Positions 22,820 to 35,894 of a stretch of DNA of 64,000 nucleotides are shown one piece after another. The notes beneath the pieces are model-generated. The model did no database searches. It saw only the letters and a program-made list of their open reading frames with translations, and had not been told where the DNA came from. The stretch comes from Bactrocera neohumeralis (taxonomy: Eukaryota > Arthropoda > Insecta > Diptera > Tephritidae): contig NW_026094754.1 in assembly GCF_024586455.1 (NCBI RefSeq), positions 1-64,000 of the forward strand, written 5' to 3'. Numbering within the stretch: position 1 is the stretch's first letter; the number at the start of each line of letters is the position of its first letter. The translations under genes and the position numbers were made by a program.

Positions 22820-25034
22820 TTTCTTTCTTCTTTAATTGGCGTAGACACCGCTTACGCGATTATAGCCAAGTTAACAACAGCGCGCCAGTCGTTCCTTCTT
22901 TTTGCTACGTGGCGCCAATTGGATATTCCAAGCGTAATCAGGTCCTTCTCTACCCGGTCCTTCCATCGGAGTGGAGAGACATCCTCTTCCTCTGCTTCCC
23001 TCGGTGGGTACAGCATCGCATACTTTCAGAGCTGGAGTGTTTTCATCCATCCGGACAACATGACCTAGGCAGCGTAGCCGCTGTCTTTTAATTCGCTGAA
23101 CTATTTCAATGTCGTCGTATATCTCGTACAGCTCATCGTTCCATCGAATGCAATGTTCGCCGTGGCCAATGCGCAAAGGACCATATACTTTCGCAGAACT
23201 TTTCTCTCGAAAACTCGTAACGTCGACTCATCCATTGCTGTCATCGTCCAAGCCTCTGTACCATATAGAAGGACGGGGATTATGAGCGACTTATAGAGTT
23301 TGGCTTTTGTTCGTCGAAGGAGGACGTTACTTTTCAATTGCCTACTCAGTCCGAAGTAACACCTGTTGGCAAGAGCAATCCTGCGTTGGATTTCCAGGCT
23401 GACATTGTTGGTGGTGTTAATACTGGTTCCAAAATAGACGAAATTATCTACAACTTCAAAGTTATGACTGTCAACAGTGACGTGGGAGCCAAGTCGTGAG
23501 TGCGACGACTGTTTGTTTGATGACAGGAGATATTTCATCTTACCCCCGTTCACTGCCAGACCCATTTTCTGTGCTACCTTGTCCAGCCTGGAGAAAGCAG
23601 AACTAACGTCGCGGGTGTTGAGGCCAATGATATCAATATCATCGGTATACGCCAGAAGCTGTACACTCTTATAAAAGATTGAACCTGCTCGATTAAGTTC
23701 TGCAGCTCGAATAATTTTCGCCAGCAGCAGATTGAAGAAGACGCACGATAAGGAGTCGCCTTATCTGAAACCTCGTTTGGTATCGAACGGCTCGAAGAGG
23801 TCCTTCCCGATCCTGACGGAGCTTTTGGTGTTTCTCAACGTCAGTTTACACAGCCGTATTAGTTTTGCGATGATAACAAATTCCGACATCGCGGCATAAA
23901 GGCAGCTCCTTTTCGTGCGTCTGTTCCATCGTTATCGATTGGGGAATCGGGTACGGCTTCCCTGGCGTTGTGCGTTCACTGCCATTCAGCAGGCTGGAGA
24001 AGTGTTCCCTCCATAGTGTAAGTATGCTCTGGGCATCGGTGACTCGATCACCTTTGGGGTTCTACAAGAGTATGCTCCGGTCTTGAAACCTTCTGTAAGC
24101 CGCCGCATTTTTTCGTAGAATTTTCGAAAATTACCCCTGTCGGCCAGCTTATCAAGCTCTTCGTACTCACGCTTTTCGGCCTCTTTCTTCTTCTGTCTAC
24201 AAATGCGTCTCGGCATCTATCCCATCTCGCACGTGTTGTGGTCGATCGGTACGTTGCGATGTAGGCAGTCTGTTTTCTCTCCGCTGCGACACGGCACGGA
24301 AAATCGTTCCTTCCTTGTGTTTGTTGGCGTGCGTTTTTGCTGCACAGAGGCGGGTGCGAATCTTAGCTGCAACAAGCTTGATCAGGAGCTTCAGGTATAT
24401 AGCTTGACGAATCTTCCTATGCTGGAATCTAGTACTACAGATAACCATATTTCGGGCCCCGGCGAAGTCGATCAGCCTCAACCCGTTTGGGGATGTTTCC
24501 TCGTGGAGGCTGAATTTACCGACCGTCGTTCCAAGGATACCTTCTTTGCCCACCCTGGCGTTAAAGTCGCCAAGCACGATTTTGACATCGTGGCGGAGGC
24601 AGCTCTCATAAGTGCGCTCCAAGCAAACATAAAAGGCATCTTTGGTCAGATCGTCCTTCTCTTCCGTCGAGGCGTGGGCGCAAATCAGCGATACGTTGAA
24701 GAACCTCGCTTTGATGTGGATTGTGGCTAGACGTTCATTCACCGGAGTGAGTGAAAGTACTTGGCGTCTCTCTCCTACCGCGAATCCCAGACCAAACTTG
24801 CGCTCCTTTATATGGATATATACAACCTATGTAGGGGATGTTTCGCCTTCTCACTTTAGCTCGCCTTCGAACGGATGTTCTTAGGCTACCCAGAGGATAC
24901 TTGGTTAAAGACCGGAAGTCGTGAGGTGCTTGAGTCATATGTAAAGGAATCGTTTCTGCCCACTCCCAAGTGAATGGCGCTCAGAGAACTTTCCTCACTT
25001 GCGTGAACTTCTACACATGACTCCATCCTCCCTC
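22820..25034 (-). mobile_element. RTE-type LINE, internally deleted
   Basis: The target duplication TTTAATAGTT is present on both sides (22810-22819 and 25035-25044), so this is a genuine insertion with both ends. On the minus strand: endonuclease (LGDFNARVGKEGI, 24197-24742), linker, a gap where most of the reverse transcriptase is deleted, then post-RT frames at 23101-23565 (LGSHVTVDSHNFEV, SLEIQRRIALANRCYFGLS) and 22871-23176. The endonuclease style matches the LINE source of vertebrate CFDP2/p97Bcnt (BovB, RTE clade), which is why I call it RTE; no RNase H is seen. Several stops and frameshifts. Confidence 0.85.
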
Positions 25035-25341
25035 TTTAATAGTTATTAGTACTGGTAGATATCTATCATGTTTTAACAAGTTTTTGTGCATTCCTGTATC
25101 AATCGGCTGGTTCATTGAATACCTGTTCGGACTTGTTTTGTACGATTGAGCGTCGAATGAGACAAACGAGTTTTTGCATGTTTGTTTTATTCGTGTCGGT
25201 GCGTGCTGCTTAAGCATTCCTGTATAAACAATGTAATATTTATTTTATTTTCATTTGTGGTTTTGCGCGCAATAGATGAGCAGTACTTACGCCTCCTTTA
25301 CACTACTCGCGAAGTTGAACGTATTTCTCAAAGCAAAACAA

Positions 25342-27069
25342 TGTCGGAAGTAAAAAAGAAGAGACGGCAAGACTATGCGGAATTATAATGTAATAAATTT
25401 GGATTCATTGAAAATCCCACAAACCCATCGTCGCCTTTATGTCTTCTATGTCTAAAAACATTTTCGAATGAAGCAAGGAAGCCTTCATGACTGTGAGATC
25501 ATTTGAATAAAATGCATCCAAATAAGAAAGGCAAAAATGTAGAAAATTTTCAAGACCTAGAGAAGAAGCATAATACTCAGCCAAGTGTAGCAAAACTATT
25601 CTCGGCGGCTGCTAAGCAAGATGACGACGAACTTCGAGCTTCGGCAATATCTCTTTGTTAATTGCTCAAAAAGGCAAACCACATAACATCGGACAAGAGT
25701 TAATATTGCCAGCAATTAATGAAGTAATAACTACTGTGCTTCATAAACCGGCCGCAGATATTATCTGAAAAATTCCTTTGAGTAATAATTCTGTGCAAAG
25801 ACGAATTGATGAAATGGCTGAAAACATTGAAGAATCATTGTGCGATCACCTGAGGTCAAGTCAATTTTCAATTCAGCTGGATGAGTCCACTTTACCAACT
25901 AATGAAGCATTGTTGTTGCCTTACGTGAGTTTTATTAAAGATGAGAAAATATGTGAAGAACAATTATTAGATAGAAAATTAGAGACCGATACAAAAGGCG
26001 AAACCATATTCAATATATTGGAAAAGTTTTGCGATGAGAAAGAAATTCCTTTGAAAAATATTATTTCAGTTGCTACGAATGGCATTCCGGCAATGACAGG
26101 GTGCCATAAAGGCTTCATAGCGTACTTAAAAAATAAAATTCCAGATGTTCTTGATGTACATTGCGATATTCATAGACAACATTTAGTTGCTAGAAACTTA
26201 AGTGAAAAACTATTTCAATCACTGCAATATGTCATCAAAGCAGTCAATAAAATCCGCAACAGCTCTTTGAATGATAGATTATTTTATCAGCTTTGTGTTA
26301 CTAATGACAAAGATTTCAACCGTTTGTTGTTTCATACTGAAGTTCGTTGGCAATCAAGAGGCAATTGTCTGACTCGATTTTACAACCTATTTGACTCTAT
26401 TATAGAGTTCTTGGAAACTAAAGATACAGAATTGCAAAACAAGCTCATAACATCAAAGATGATATAGCTAACATAAGAACCTGTATAAATTGTTCAACGA
26501 CATGAATCTCCAACCGCAAGGCGATAAACTAAATTTAATTAAATCAAAAAACATCGTTGCTGCTTTCACAGCCAAACTGCTTCTACACAAAATGAATCTG
26601 GGCAGACGTGAGTTTCACAATTTTCCGAATTTATCAGTATCATGCAGTAACAACGAATTGTTTGCCACGATACCAGGACATTGTGAACTTGGAAATACCA
26701 GGCTGGGTATTGGATCCGTTTTCAAATGTCAACACAGCAATGTCACCTCAGCTGGAAGAAGAACTTATAGAATTTACAACAAACGAGGAAATAAAAATCA
26801 AGTTCAAAAATGGTTACCAATAATTTTGGCTACAAAAACCGATCCCGCAATTGTACCCTGAATTGTGGTCAATCGTTCAACGATTCTTGATAGCATTCCC
26901 ATCGTCGTATTTGTGTGAACGTGGATTTAATGCTGTGACAACACTGCTTGCTAAAAAGAGAAATCGTTTGCTTGTTACTGAACGTAGCGACTTGCGACGG
27001 TTATTGAGTAAATTGGAACCTGATATTAACAAACTTATTAAACAGCATCCGATTCATCCTTCACATTAG
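25342..27069 (+). pseudogene. hAT transposase (Buster-like), decayed
   Basis: A hAT-superfamily DNA transposase. It starts near MSEVKKKRRQDYAEL with a BED-type zinc finger (CLLCLKTF then HLNKMH) at about 25340-25530. The middle frame (25778-26467) has FSIQLDEST, DVLDVHCDIHRQHL and LFHTEVRWQSRGNCLTRF, all landmarks of the Buster-like group (the group of mammalian SCAND3/ZBED5-type genes). The C-terminus at 26851-27069 is the dimerisation region (FPSSYLCERGFNAVTTLLAKKRNRL). Multiple stops break the gene, including TAA after the finger and frameshifts between 26467 and 26851. Terminal inverted repeats were not identified. Confidence 0.8.
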
Positions 27070-27260
27070 TTTTTATATAAGGATCGATTATTTTAGTTTT
27101 ATTTTTAATAAAAGATTCTCTGTTTTAATACTATAAAGTTGCGTTTCAATAATAAGATTAACTTAGGACCTAAGCGCCGTTGTTTGTTACCTACTGCGCT
27201 CAGTTATCAAGTTGCGGGTTATAGTAAAAGTTTAGTTTAGAATTCTCCGTTAATATACAT

Positions 27261-27500
27261 ACAGTGGACCAATAAAGTTTACATACACTAAGTTCTATGA
27301 AATTACGTCACGTTTATTTGTTATAAAATTAATAAATTTTATGGTTTTTTTCTATCCATTTCAAAAATTGTATATTTAACATTAAATTTAGCATATCAGA
27401 AAAAAAATTTTTTACACAACAAAAAAAATTAATGCTAAAGCTTAAAATGGGCATAATTTATATCCACAAAGTTTACGTACACTAATTGTTATTTATATAA
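27261..27500. repeat. Solo Tc1-like end (IR/DR type)
   Basis: The outer copy at 27264 reads CAGTGGACCAATAAAGTTTA then CATACACT. About 205 bp inside, CACAAAGTTTACGTACACTA repeats the motif in direct orientation. Two direct repeats some 200 bp apart in one end are the hallmark of the IR/DR subgroup of Tc1-like transposons. No transposase or opposite end is visible. Confidence 0.55.
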
Positions 27501-28070
27501 ATCAAAAGTAATTACAATAGTTTTTGCGGTTTTTGGCCTACATTTTGTTGCTATTATTGTCACATCGATGTATGCTCCCCACTCAATTTCTAGTATTATT
27601 CCGGATATTTTGACCCACTAAGTCCATGATCAAGATTTTTCGCGTTATTTTGATAAAATTCGATTTTTTCGAATACGTTTTTCCAAAAAGTTCCAGATAT
27701 TTTGAATATAATTAATATATGATGATTTCCCTGACCTATGCAGTTATTTTTATTTCCAAAACAACCCTGCACGTACAAGATAAAACAGGTGTTTTGGGTG
27801 GTTATCCTGTTGTAAATTGATTTTGCTGCTATTAACAGCCGATTTAATCACACTTAAAATTTAAATTTTTCCCCTACTGTTTGCGGATTTATTTTTTTTT
27901 GGTACATTTCAAAAATGGATAAGCATATGTATCTGAACATTTTAAGAAAACAAATTAAATTTTAAGTGTGCTTAAATCGGCTATTAATAGCGACCACTTC
28001 TATTTACAACAGAATAACGACCCAAAACCCAAAAATTCTTCATCTAACGGTTCATTTAACGGTTGTAACA
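27501..28070. other. Unassigned AT-rich DNA
   Basis: No gene supported. It contains a short inverted phrase (CACACTTAAAATTTAAATTT at 27848 against AAATTTTAAGTGTG at 27956), about 110 bp apart, that could be the core of a small hairpin repeat. Confidence 0.35.
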
Positions 28071-28734
28071 AATCGCCATTAACACAAAACATATAAAGTG
28101 CCATAACTAAGCACTACATTAATCGAAATAGCAAAAGCACCTGTGCACAAACCTTTTTGAAAAAGTGGGCGTACCCCACCCTCTAATAAGCTTAATTTGC
28201 ATATCTCCTTAACCACTGAAGCTACAACAACGAAAGTCGAAATTCCCGAAGAAAACCCCGCTCACTCCCCTCTTAACGGTATTGTTAAAAACTACTGAAA
28301 GTGCGATAAATCAATAACTGACTGGGACTCTTTATATCTTTATTCCCATGTCGCTCTGTGAAAATGAGTGAAATCGGACAATAAACACGTCTACTGCCCA
28401 TATAGCACAATTTTAAATTCCACTTGATTCGTTTACTTTCCAGCACACAAATCAAAAATCAATTAATATAATGGGATTAAAAACTTTGGAATAATAATTC
28501 CCTTAAAGTATGCTACCTTCTGAAGAAAAATTTGCCAAATCTAACCAAAAACTGTTCAAGACCCTAGGTACCGAATATGTGGACCCCAGTACCTATAGTT
28601 GACTTTTAATCGAAGCTGTCGGTCAATGTGTGATATATATATAACAGGAATTAAGCGATAATCCTTCTCCTATAATGGTATATTTGCATGTCAAAAATTG
28701 ATTGAATTGGACCAATACTTGCTTTAGCCCCATA
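28071..28734. repeat. Family 3 repeat, second copy
   Basis: Collinear with 5190-5900 at low identity: ATAAAGTGCCATAACTAAGC, AAACTGTTCAAGACC, ACCGAATATGTGGACC and GTCGGTCAATGTGTGAT. Non-coding. It also shares its first part (CATAACTAAGC, AAGTGGGCGT) with the mini-me-like M copies, suggesting common origin. Confidence 0.5.
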
Positions 28735-28736
28735 TA

Positions 28737-29621
28737 CAAGGTCTGTCGCAATAGAAACAGGACTGTTAAAAAAAAAAACAATAAAAAATTAATATTTTCC
28801 AAAAGTTATATTTTTTTATTCAAAGTAGTTTCCTTGTGCTTCGATACAGCGTTTAACCCGGTCAATTAGGTATTCCAAGTGAGTGTTTATCGGTCGTCGC
28901 CTTTTGGATAGCTGAAATGTTCTGAAACCTGTGCCCTTTCATGGGAAAATGAAGTTTTCCAAATAGGTAAAAATCAGAGGGTGCCAGATCAGGTGAGTAG
29001 GGTGAGTGATTAATAATTAATATGGAGTTTTTTTGTCAAAAAATCAGTGATATGCGTCGATCGATGATGAGGCGCCAGGACCCTGTCTCACGGTATTGTG
29101 GTCGAGCACGACGAATGCGTAACAAAAGACGCTTCATAACACCAAGGTAAAACACAGCATTAATCGTTCGGCCAGGTGGGACGAACTCTCGATGTACAAT
29201 ACCCTCGGAATCGTAAAAACAAATCAGCATTGTCTTTGTTTTTGACTTTTGAAGACGACCGACTTCTGATCGTCACAGAGGTCCTCACGACCTTCTTGGA
29301 ATCCCTTAAACCACTCATGCACATTACTACGGGATAGGCGCTGATCACCATAATCTTTTTTCATCATTTGAAATGTTTCACTAAACGTTTTCCCAAGTTT
29401 AAAACAAAATTTAATATTTGCTCTTTGCTTTTTACGACCGATGACGAAAAGCTGTCGTCACTTTTTGATCGATAACATCGATTGAAGTTATCCAATTGTC
29501 TTAAAATTTTTACGAAGTGTCAACAAGAAATCAAGCTTTTTATTTCATATACCCACCAATAAGTGGCGCCACCAGTAACAGTTGTATTTAAAAAGTTCTG
29601 TTTCGTTTGCGACAGACCTTG
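28737..29621 (-). mobile_element. mariner element, 885 bp, internally deleted
   Basis: Inverted ends: left CAAGGTCTGTCGCAATAGAA, right read inward CAAGGTCTGTCGCAAACGAA, each flanked by TA (28735-28736 and 29622-29623). The minus strand has mariner transposase pieces: MVISAYPVV... is a shifted read of the N-terminal helix-turn-helix region (29160-29351), and 29036-29230 contains CFYDSEGIVHREFVPPG and INAVFYLGVMKRLLLR, the catalytic domain near the second Asp. At 885 bp it is shorter than a full mariner (about 1.3 kb), and the frame is broken. Confidence 0.85.
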
Positions 29622-29844
29622 TATTTAATACGAAAAATTTTGAACTTTCGAGTGACGTTTTATTGCATATATTGGCCAATATGTGAGTTATTCCGATGAA
29701 AATAGGAGAGCGTATTTTATTCATAAGATTGTATCTTTGTGCCTAAAATAGACAAATTTGAGCGAAAACTTGGGCTAGCCTCTAAATAACTAATATCAGG
29801 ATTTTCGAACATCTGGCTGACTTTACTCTATACCTGATAGGATT

Positions 29845-30496
29845 TACACCTTAAAGTATTTCCCTGGTTTTGAATCTTCTAATTTCGCGATTAAATTCTG
29901 TGTGAAACTGGGTAAAATTGCGACAGAGACTTTTGATATGATCGAGCAGGCTTTCCTAAATGTTGCTTTAGCAAAAAGTAGTGTGTTTCGGTGGCACCAG
30001 GCCTTTTTGGAGGGCCGGGAAAAGGTCGCTGAAGAAGATCGTGCTGGGAGACCTGCGACTTCGACAAACATCGACAATATAACTCGGGTGCGCAAAGTTT
30101 TAAACTCAGACTGTCGACTAAGTATTCGTTTAATCAAAATCTGTAGTTCATGACATTGTGACAGTGCACTTCAACATGCGCAATGTGTCTGCGGCGATGA
30201 TTTCAAAAGTGCTCACTGAGGAGCAGAAACTGCGGCGAGTGGAAGTGTGTCAGGAAAATTTGAACATGTGGGAAAGTGACCCCCCATTTTTGAATAATGT
30301 AATCACAGGTGACGAGTCGTGTATCCGTGAGTATGATCCCGAGACAAAGAGGCATTTTGAGGCGACAAAGGTGACGCCATCAATGCTTAGTAATCGCCCT
30401 GGCAGCGCTGCACCGACGCAGAATGAGTATATTTTGAAAGTTTTAAAGAATACTAACGACAGGTTCAATAATTTTTTTAAATTGACTCAACCCTAG
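29845..30496 (+). pseudogene. mariner transposase remnant, second family
   Basis: The N-terminal part (29902-30153) has KLGKIATETFDMIEQAF and VFRWHQAFLEGREKVAEEDR, then GRPATSTN, the mariner helix-turn-helix and linker. After a frameshift, 30158-30496 has VSAAMISKVLTEEQKLRRVE, VITGDESC (first catalytic Asp) and REYDPETKR. The later catalytic motifs are absent. A piece of the same family is at 19838. I saw no clear inverted ends. Confidence 0.8.
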
Positions 30497-31358
30497 TACT
30501 TTCAGGACAAATCGTGTACACCATAAAATGATCTCCGTATCTCCACCTTTTTTAAAACCGTTCAGAGTGGTCAAGATGCGCGATATTTTATTGAAAAGTA
30601 TTTAGTTTAGCGCTCAGATAAAATGGAAATGGTCTATACTTTGATCTAAATCACATATCCCTAATATAAAAATTTCCGATCCTCTGGTTGACGTTTTCTA
30701 CATCAACTAAATATATGAAATTTTGCCTACGTATCACCTAAAACTAAGCGAAATAGATATAGGGATATAACGGGTGATTTTTTAAGAGCTTGATAACTTT
30801 TTTTTAAAAAAAAACGCATAAAATTTGCAAAATCTCATCGGTTCTTTATTTGAAACGTTAGATTGGTTCATGACATTTACTTTTTGAAGATAATTTCATT
30901 TAAATGTTGACCGCGGCTGCGTCAACAAAAAATGGTCCATTCGGAGAAGTCCTTAATTTTGGGCATCGGACCATTGCCACACCCACAAATGGCCTTTAAG
31001 CGAAAACATATAAAGTACCATAACTAAGCAATCTAATCTGTAATTTGGTACGGAGGATCGCAGCAGCAAGGCATGGCAAAATTTAGTACGTGGCATTCCT
31101 TTCCTGTTCTTATGTAACATTGTGAAAATAGACGAAATCAGACAACAACCACGTTTATTTCTCATATAGCAGAATGTTAAGTTACACTTGATTCAGAAAT
31201 CAAGAAACAATTAATATAACGGGATGAAACTTTGCGCGAATAATGTCTTTAGTGTGTGCCACCTTATGACGCAGACGAAAAATTGCTTAAATCCATTAAA
31301 CATTTTTCAATTTAGTAGAAAATATCGGTCGGTATGTCATATACATATATGTATGAAA
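30497..31358. other. Spacer with two repeat fragments
   Basis: 30770-30945 begins CGGGTGATTTTTTAAGAGCT and looks like one end of a transposon, perhaps mariner-like, with no partner end. 30955-31340 is a degenerate relative of family 3 and the M repeats (CATAACTAAGCA, ATGTAACATTGTGAAAAT). No gene. Confidence 0.4.
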
Positions 31359-32572
31359 CTAGCTGACCTCGTAACCGTTGCCCTGCCTGAAAATATGTGT
31401 TTTGAATAAAAAGAAAGTTAAATTTATCATTTCATTTTTTTTTTCAATGTAACGCAGCTTAATAAACAACATTTTTTGGTTTCTGTTCCAGTGTACAGAA
31501 AAGATGGTTTTCCTACTCGTAAGCACGCTACGATTATCTGGCCGTGTGAAAAACATAGCATGTCCAAATTTATGGCACACACTATGCGACTCCTTGTGTC
31601 CTGTTGATTGTCATCTCAAATGAAATTTTCACTGGAAACGGAGTACGTTTGAACTGAAATGGCAAATCGTTAGAACTCAAAGAAATTCGTAGAATAAAGC
31701 ATTCTGCCCCTTGTATTCGATAAGTGCATCACAATCAGTCGGGTTCCATTAAAGAGTTTCGGCGCATGCAGATCGCGAAACATAATAATGACAGATCCTA
31801 CTTTAAGATGCAAATGATGCGGTGGCATACCAAGCCTCTCAAAAGAATTTAGAAATTCCACTGGATAATTCACGGCGTCGTCTTCATTGTCAAGACGATC
31901 AATCGATTGGTATAAGCGCAAGTCTCCCGGAATTTGTCTTTGAATATTCCTGTTTAATTCAACAATATCGGTATTTTTGGCAGCTAACATTGCACGTGCA
32001 CTTAAGGAATCATAGTTACAATAATTTGGCCAATGCCCGAACATTAGTGATGAGTTCATCTTTCGTGAATTGATAATCGGCGGATGAAATTAATATCAAA
32101 CCACCGGTAGTATCAACCGGAATTGACCTATTTCCAATTTTTAGCGAAGACGATGTTAAATGTCTTCGGTAACGTCATTTTTATTTGTATCCTATAATTG
32201 ACGCGGATTTGACTGCTGATAAGTCAAAATGATTATCGCGAAAAGTGTGCGAATTTCAGTAGTGATTAGTAAGTTCCAGCAATTGTAATTGCGCTTTCTG
32301 CGTAACTATTTCTTCGACGATGCATTCCATGTATAATGTCAAGGTATTTCCGAATAGAGCAATGTTCTCGCAAATGGATCACTGACGAAAGTTGAGAAAA
32401 AACTCGTAAATAATAATCTTGTTGCTGGCGGTATTTCCACTGGCTGTACTGTATTGTTTGGGTTGAAATACACTCTTCGGCCATTCTCCAAACGACCGTA
32501 TCGTTCAAGACCAATAACCGCCATGTTGCTTCCTTTGGTGACGTATTTACAAACGTATTTTATCGATTACAC
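31359..32572 (-). mobile_element. Helitron D, 3' half
   Basis: The 3' end is ...GTCAGCTAG at 31359 with a following T, as in Helitron A. 31670-32059 is the helicase C-terminus (LSARAMLAAKNTD, YQSIDRLDNEDDAV, LKVGSVIIMFRDLHAPKL). 32266-32524 holds broken Rep (ERYGRLENGRRVYFNPNN). The sequence runs up to the Rep active-site region YVCKYVTKGSNMA at about 32525-32560, where the 15.5-kb island starts. The 5' half is at 48090. Confidence 0.85.
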
Positions 32573-32639
32573 CAGGGATGGGCACATTTTTAGCCCGCAA
32601 TGTTAGCAAAGTGCGCAAGAGGGCTAGATGAGGGGAATA

Positions 32640-33206
32640 TCAGTTTACGAAGGGAAAGTCATAAAATGTTGCGAAAAAAATCAATTACATTCCTCCATAA
32701 CTTAATGTTCATCGCAGAATGCAGGAATAAAGGAATGTGCAACTTATTCCAGTGTGAGAGCGCCTCAAAATTAGCGTTTTTTATGACATTTTTCATTGTA
32801 TGAGATATGCAAAAGGGCGCGTTACCGAAGTTATTTTTGGGTGCTCGGTTCCCAATAGGCCTATATCACAAATTAAAAATTTATTTACATAAAAAAATGA
32901 AAAAAAAACGATAACAATTCATATATAATAGTATAAAAAAATAACAAAAACAGCATCACTTCATATCACTGTATATTAATTTAATACTTAAAACTATAAA
33001 AATAAACGGATATACAAATGCCAATATTTAAGCCCCAAATTCTAATTTGTAATTAAAAACTTTCTAATCTTTATCGTTCTAACTTTAGAGCCTCTTAATG
33101 CGAATCTGCTTAAAAAATGTTATTTTAGTATAAAATATTTAGCTCATTGCAACCACTAAAAAAGGAATATAAAAACTACAAATGTGAAACACACAAAATT
33201 TTATTC
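32640..33206. other. AT-rich subterminal region of the island
   Basis: Lies between the left inverted end and the P-like gene. It is very AT-rich with homopolymer runs. I see no gene; it may hold the 3' end and polyadenylation region of the P-like gene. Confidence 0.4.
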
Positions 33207-35630
33207 TTAAAATTGAGATAATAGAGATAAATCTCTATTTAAAAGTTTTGTCACAAAATAAATTCTAATTCTAATAAAGAGAGCAATAACTACCTTTGAG
33301 TCACAGTCTTCACAACACAAGAAGGGCCTAATATATTTTTCACCTAATCGTATTTTATGACAATTTCTGTCAAATTCCTCAACAAATTTTACTTCTAAAT
33401 TATTAATAAATGCAACAAATTCTTGAGGCGGCTTCATTAAGTAGCCGTTATCGATCTGGTTTTGGTGTATGAAGAAGAATTCATCAGAAGGAATTTCATC
33501 TCCTAAATAAGGTAATGGCAAGAGGCATGTGTGCGTTTTAAAAATTTTCAAATAAAGGTAGCCACAAAAATAATTTCCTTTAAAAAGTTAATTTCTAAAC
33601 TACTATCTAAAGTAATGGATCTAACAATGGAGTGTTCGGGCCGTGGTAAACCCTGGAAATCCTGCCAAGAAAGGTCACTTAAAACGGAATCATTGCACAC
33701 ATTATGGGTTGTTTGTACACACATTATGGGTATGTTCTGAAATAACTGTGGATTCGGGTTCTAAAGGCAGCTCACAGTTACTTTTTGTTACGATATTTAC
33801 GTAACGTAAACCCCACGACTTCCTAAATAAACTAGAGAACATGAAAGGTGTAACTCTAGTACCTCCTCTGCTTCAAATCTGACCAAAAAATGCTCTAAGC
33901 TGTCCTGCCATAGTCATCTTGTCTTTAGGTAAGGAAATCCTGAGTGTGACAGCAATCGGCACAATCGTCTTAAACTACTAATATTAATTAACCACCCCTT
34001 AATAAAATCTAAATTATTTGTTGTGTTGTCTCCTGACTCCTCTACGACCCGAATTGTTTTTAACACTTTTTCTGCCTCATCTAAAAAGTGGTTTTGCTCT
34101 GGGCAACTTATAAAAACTTTTTTAGTGGGTACAATGGCCTCAGTGAAACTACTAATAAAGATATCGAATAATTTATTGAAAAAAGAAACGAAATCCGCGG
34201 TATTAATAAAGCTCATACTATGTGAGCTTAAGGCTCCCGAGCTGTAAAGAGAAAGCATACCTGAAGCGACCGTATTCCTTAACACTTGAGACCCGAATTT
34301 AACTTTCATTTTTTGAAAGGTATTTTGGTAAATATGAGTTTCGACTATATTTTAATAAATGGGGGCTATCGTAAAAAAAACATATTTCCTTACCATTAAC
34401 GTTGAAAAAATGCCGTGACATAGAAACACCTAACAAATTGGCTAAATTTTGAAAATTGGTACCCTGGTCACAAAAAAATAGCAAGGAACTAGCCCTATAT
34501 TTTGAAGTTGGGTAATGGCTTCAAGAATATATTTCATGAGGACTTCCCCCTTACATGAGCCTCTAATAAAAAAATATGCTTACGGGTGGGACCAAGATTC
34601 CCCACCTATACTCTGCACCATTATGGTCATTGCAGTTGTGGCTATTCTAGATATGCGATTTTCATCGCCATTATCTTCAAGACCTATCACCCTATCAAAT
34701 TTCCTATCATACTGCAAATGACATTTCAGTTGTATTTCATCACAAGAAACTGATATGAACTTTTGTTCGAAAGAAAATCCCTTACTCCTAATTTGTAAAG
34801 AATTTATGCTGCTTTGGGTGCAACCTGGGAAATGAGGCCAATCTGCGACAAAATTATGTTGGTGCTTTAGGTAGCGGTAAGCGATTGGCGACAAAAAAAA
34901 TACACCCAAAGCTAAAGTGTTGAAAAACTATCATATCGCCGACCGTGATTTTGGCGATTACCTATTACAACACCTAACTGAGTAGGAACTTTGCTGCAAA
35001 CTATCTCATGAGGATATGACTCTTCCCTAAATGAACTATTTCTTAACATTTCCTTACATCTTTCTAATTCAGTTGCCATTTGAACCAACTGAGCTTTTAA
35101 ACTCCTATTCTCCTGTTCTTTTTCATCTAATTTTATTTTTAAAATCCTATCATCTTCTCTCAATTTTTTTTCTATATGTCCCTGTTGTCAGACCCCTACC
35201 TGTTTGCGCGGTTTTTCACAACTCTTTAGTAGTTACTCCTCAAGAAATGGCAGAGGCTCTAAAATATTTTCGCGGTCTTCCCTTTCTAAACGCGGAAGCA
35301 GCTACCTCGAAGCACCGTTTGCATTTGAGGCAGATCCTTCCATTTGGGGAAAAAAATCTTCAACGCCCATTTGAATCGGATTTTCAAAACAAGAATTTTG
35401 GGCGTTAAATTTTGGCTGAATAATTGAATTGATGTCCGGAACGGCTCTCGGGCGCAATTTTTGTGCGTTACGCATTTCATTAGAAAAATGCCGCTCACAC
35501 GCAAAAATGTGTTTGGGTGTTTTTTCATTCGGATCTTCAGAAACACCTAAACGTTTGAGCCAACATTTACGCCTATTAAAAGAAACAAAATAAAATACAA
35601 AATGGATATATATGTAATTATAAAATATGT

Positions 35631-35664
<34 letters not shown>
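33207..35664 (-). pseudogene. THAP/P-element-like transposase, broken
   Basis: A P-superfamily transposase (relative of Drosophila P and vertebrate THAP9). From 35573 downward: the second part of a THAP zinc-finger domain (HIFACERHFSNE and LRPRAVPDI, with a splice-like TTTTAATAG before it, so the first Cys pair is probably in an upstream exon); a coiled coil (34912-35163, heptad Leu/Ile, MREDDRILKIKLDEKEQEN); the catalytic region with SCDEIQLKCHLQYD and GLEDNGDE (34580-34909); FCDQGTNFQNLANLLGV and FYDSPHLLKYSRN (34299-34484); and the C-terminal region with YSSGALSSHSMSFINTADF (33914-34309) and FIRIRIYFVTKLLNRD (33207-33551). Span about 820 codons, similar to the family. Frameshifts and stops separate the frames. 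Confidence 0.82.
35631..35662. repeat. AAT microsatellite
   Basis: About ten AAT units on the plus strand, in what is probably intron or 5' leader of the P-like gene. Read on the minus strand it produces a false poly-Leu start. Confidence 0.85.
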
Positions 35665-35894
35665 GAGTGCAAAAGGTGCATATTTAATGAATATTTAAAA
35701 GTACAATTTTTTTAGAACTATCATAAATTTTCAATGATAAATCGTCACTTTAAAACAATTTACATATTTAAATAATTAACATCAATGGCAATAAATTGAC
35801 AGTTACGTTCTGAACACGTAGAGCGCGACAGACTGCAAGCGACATTTGTCAAATGTTAAAATACACACGAGCAATTGCTCGTATCATATAATTC

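Noticed and set aside
27596..27778. Tc1-like transposase piece on the minus strand
   Set aside because: The frame has no DDE landmark residues; similarity could not be supported by eye.
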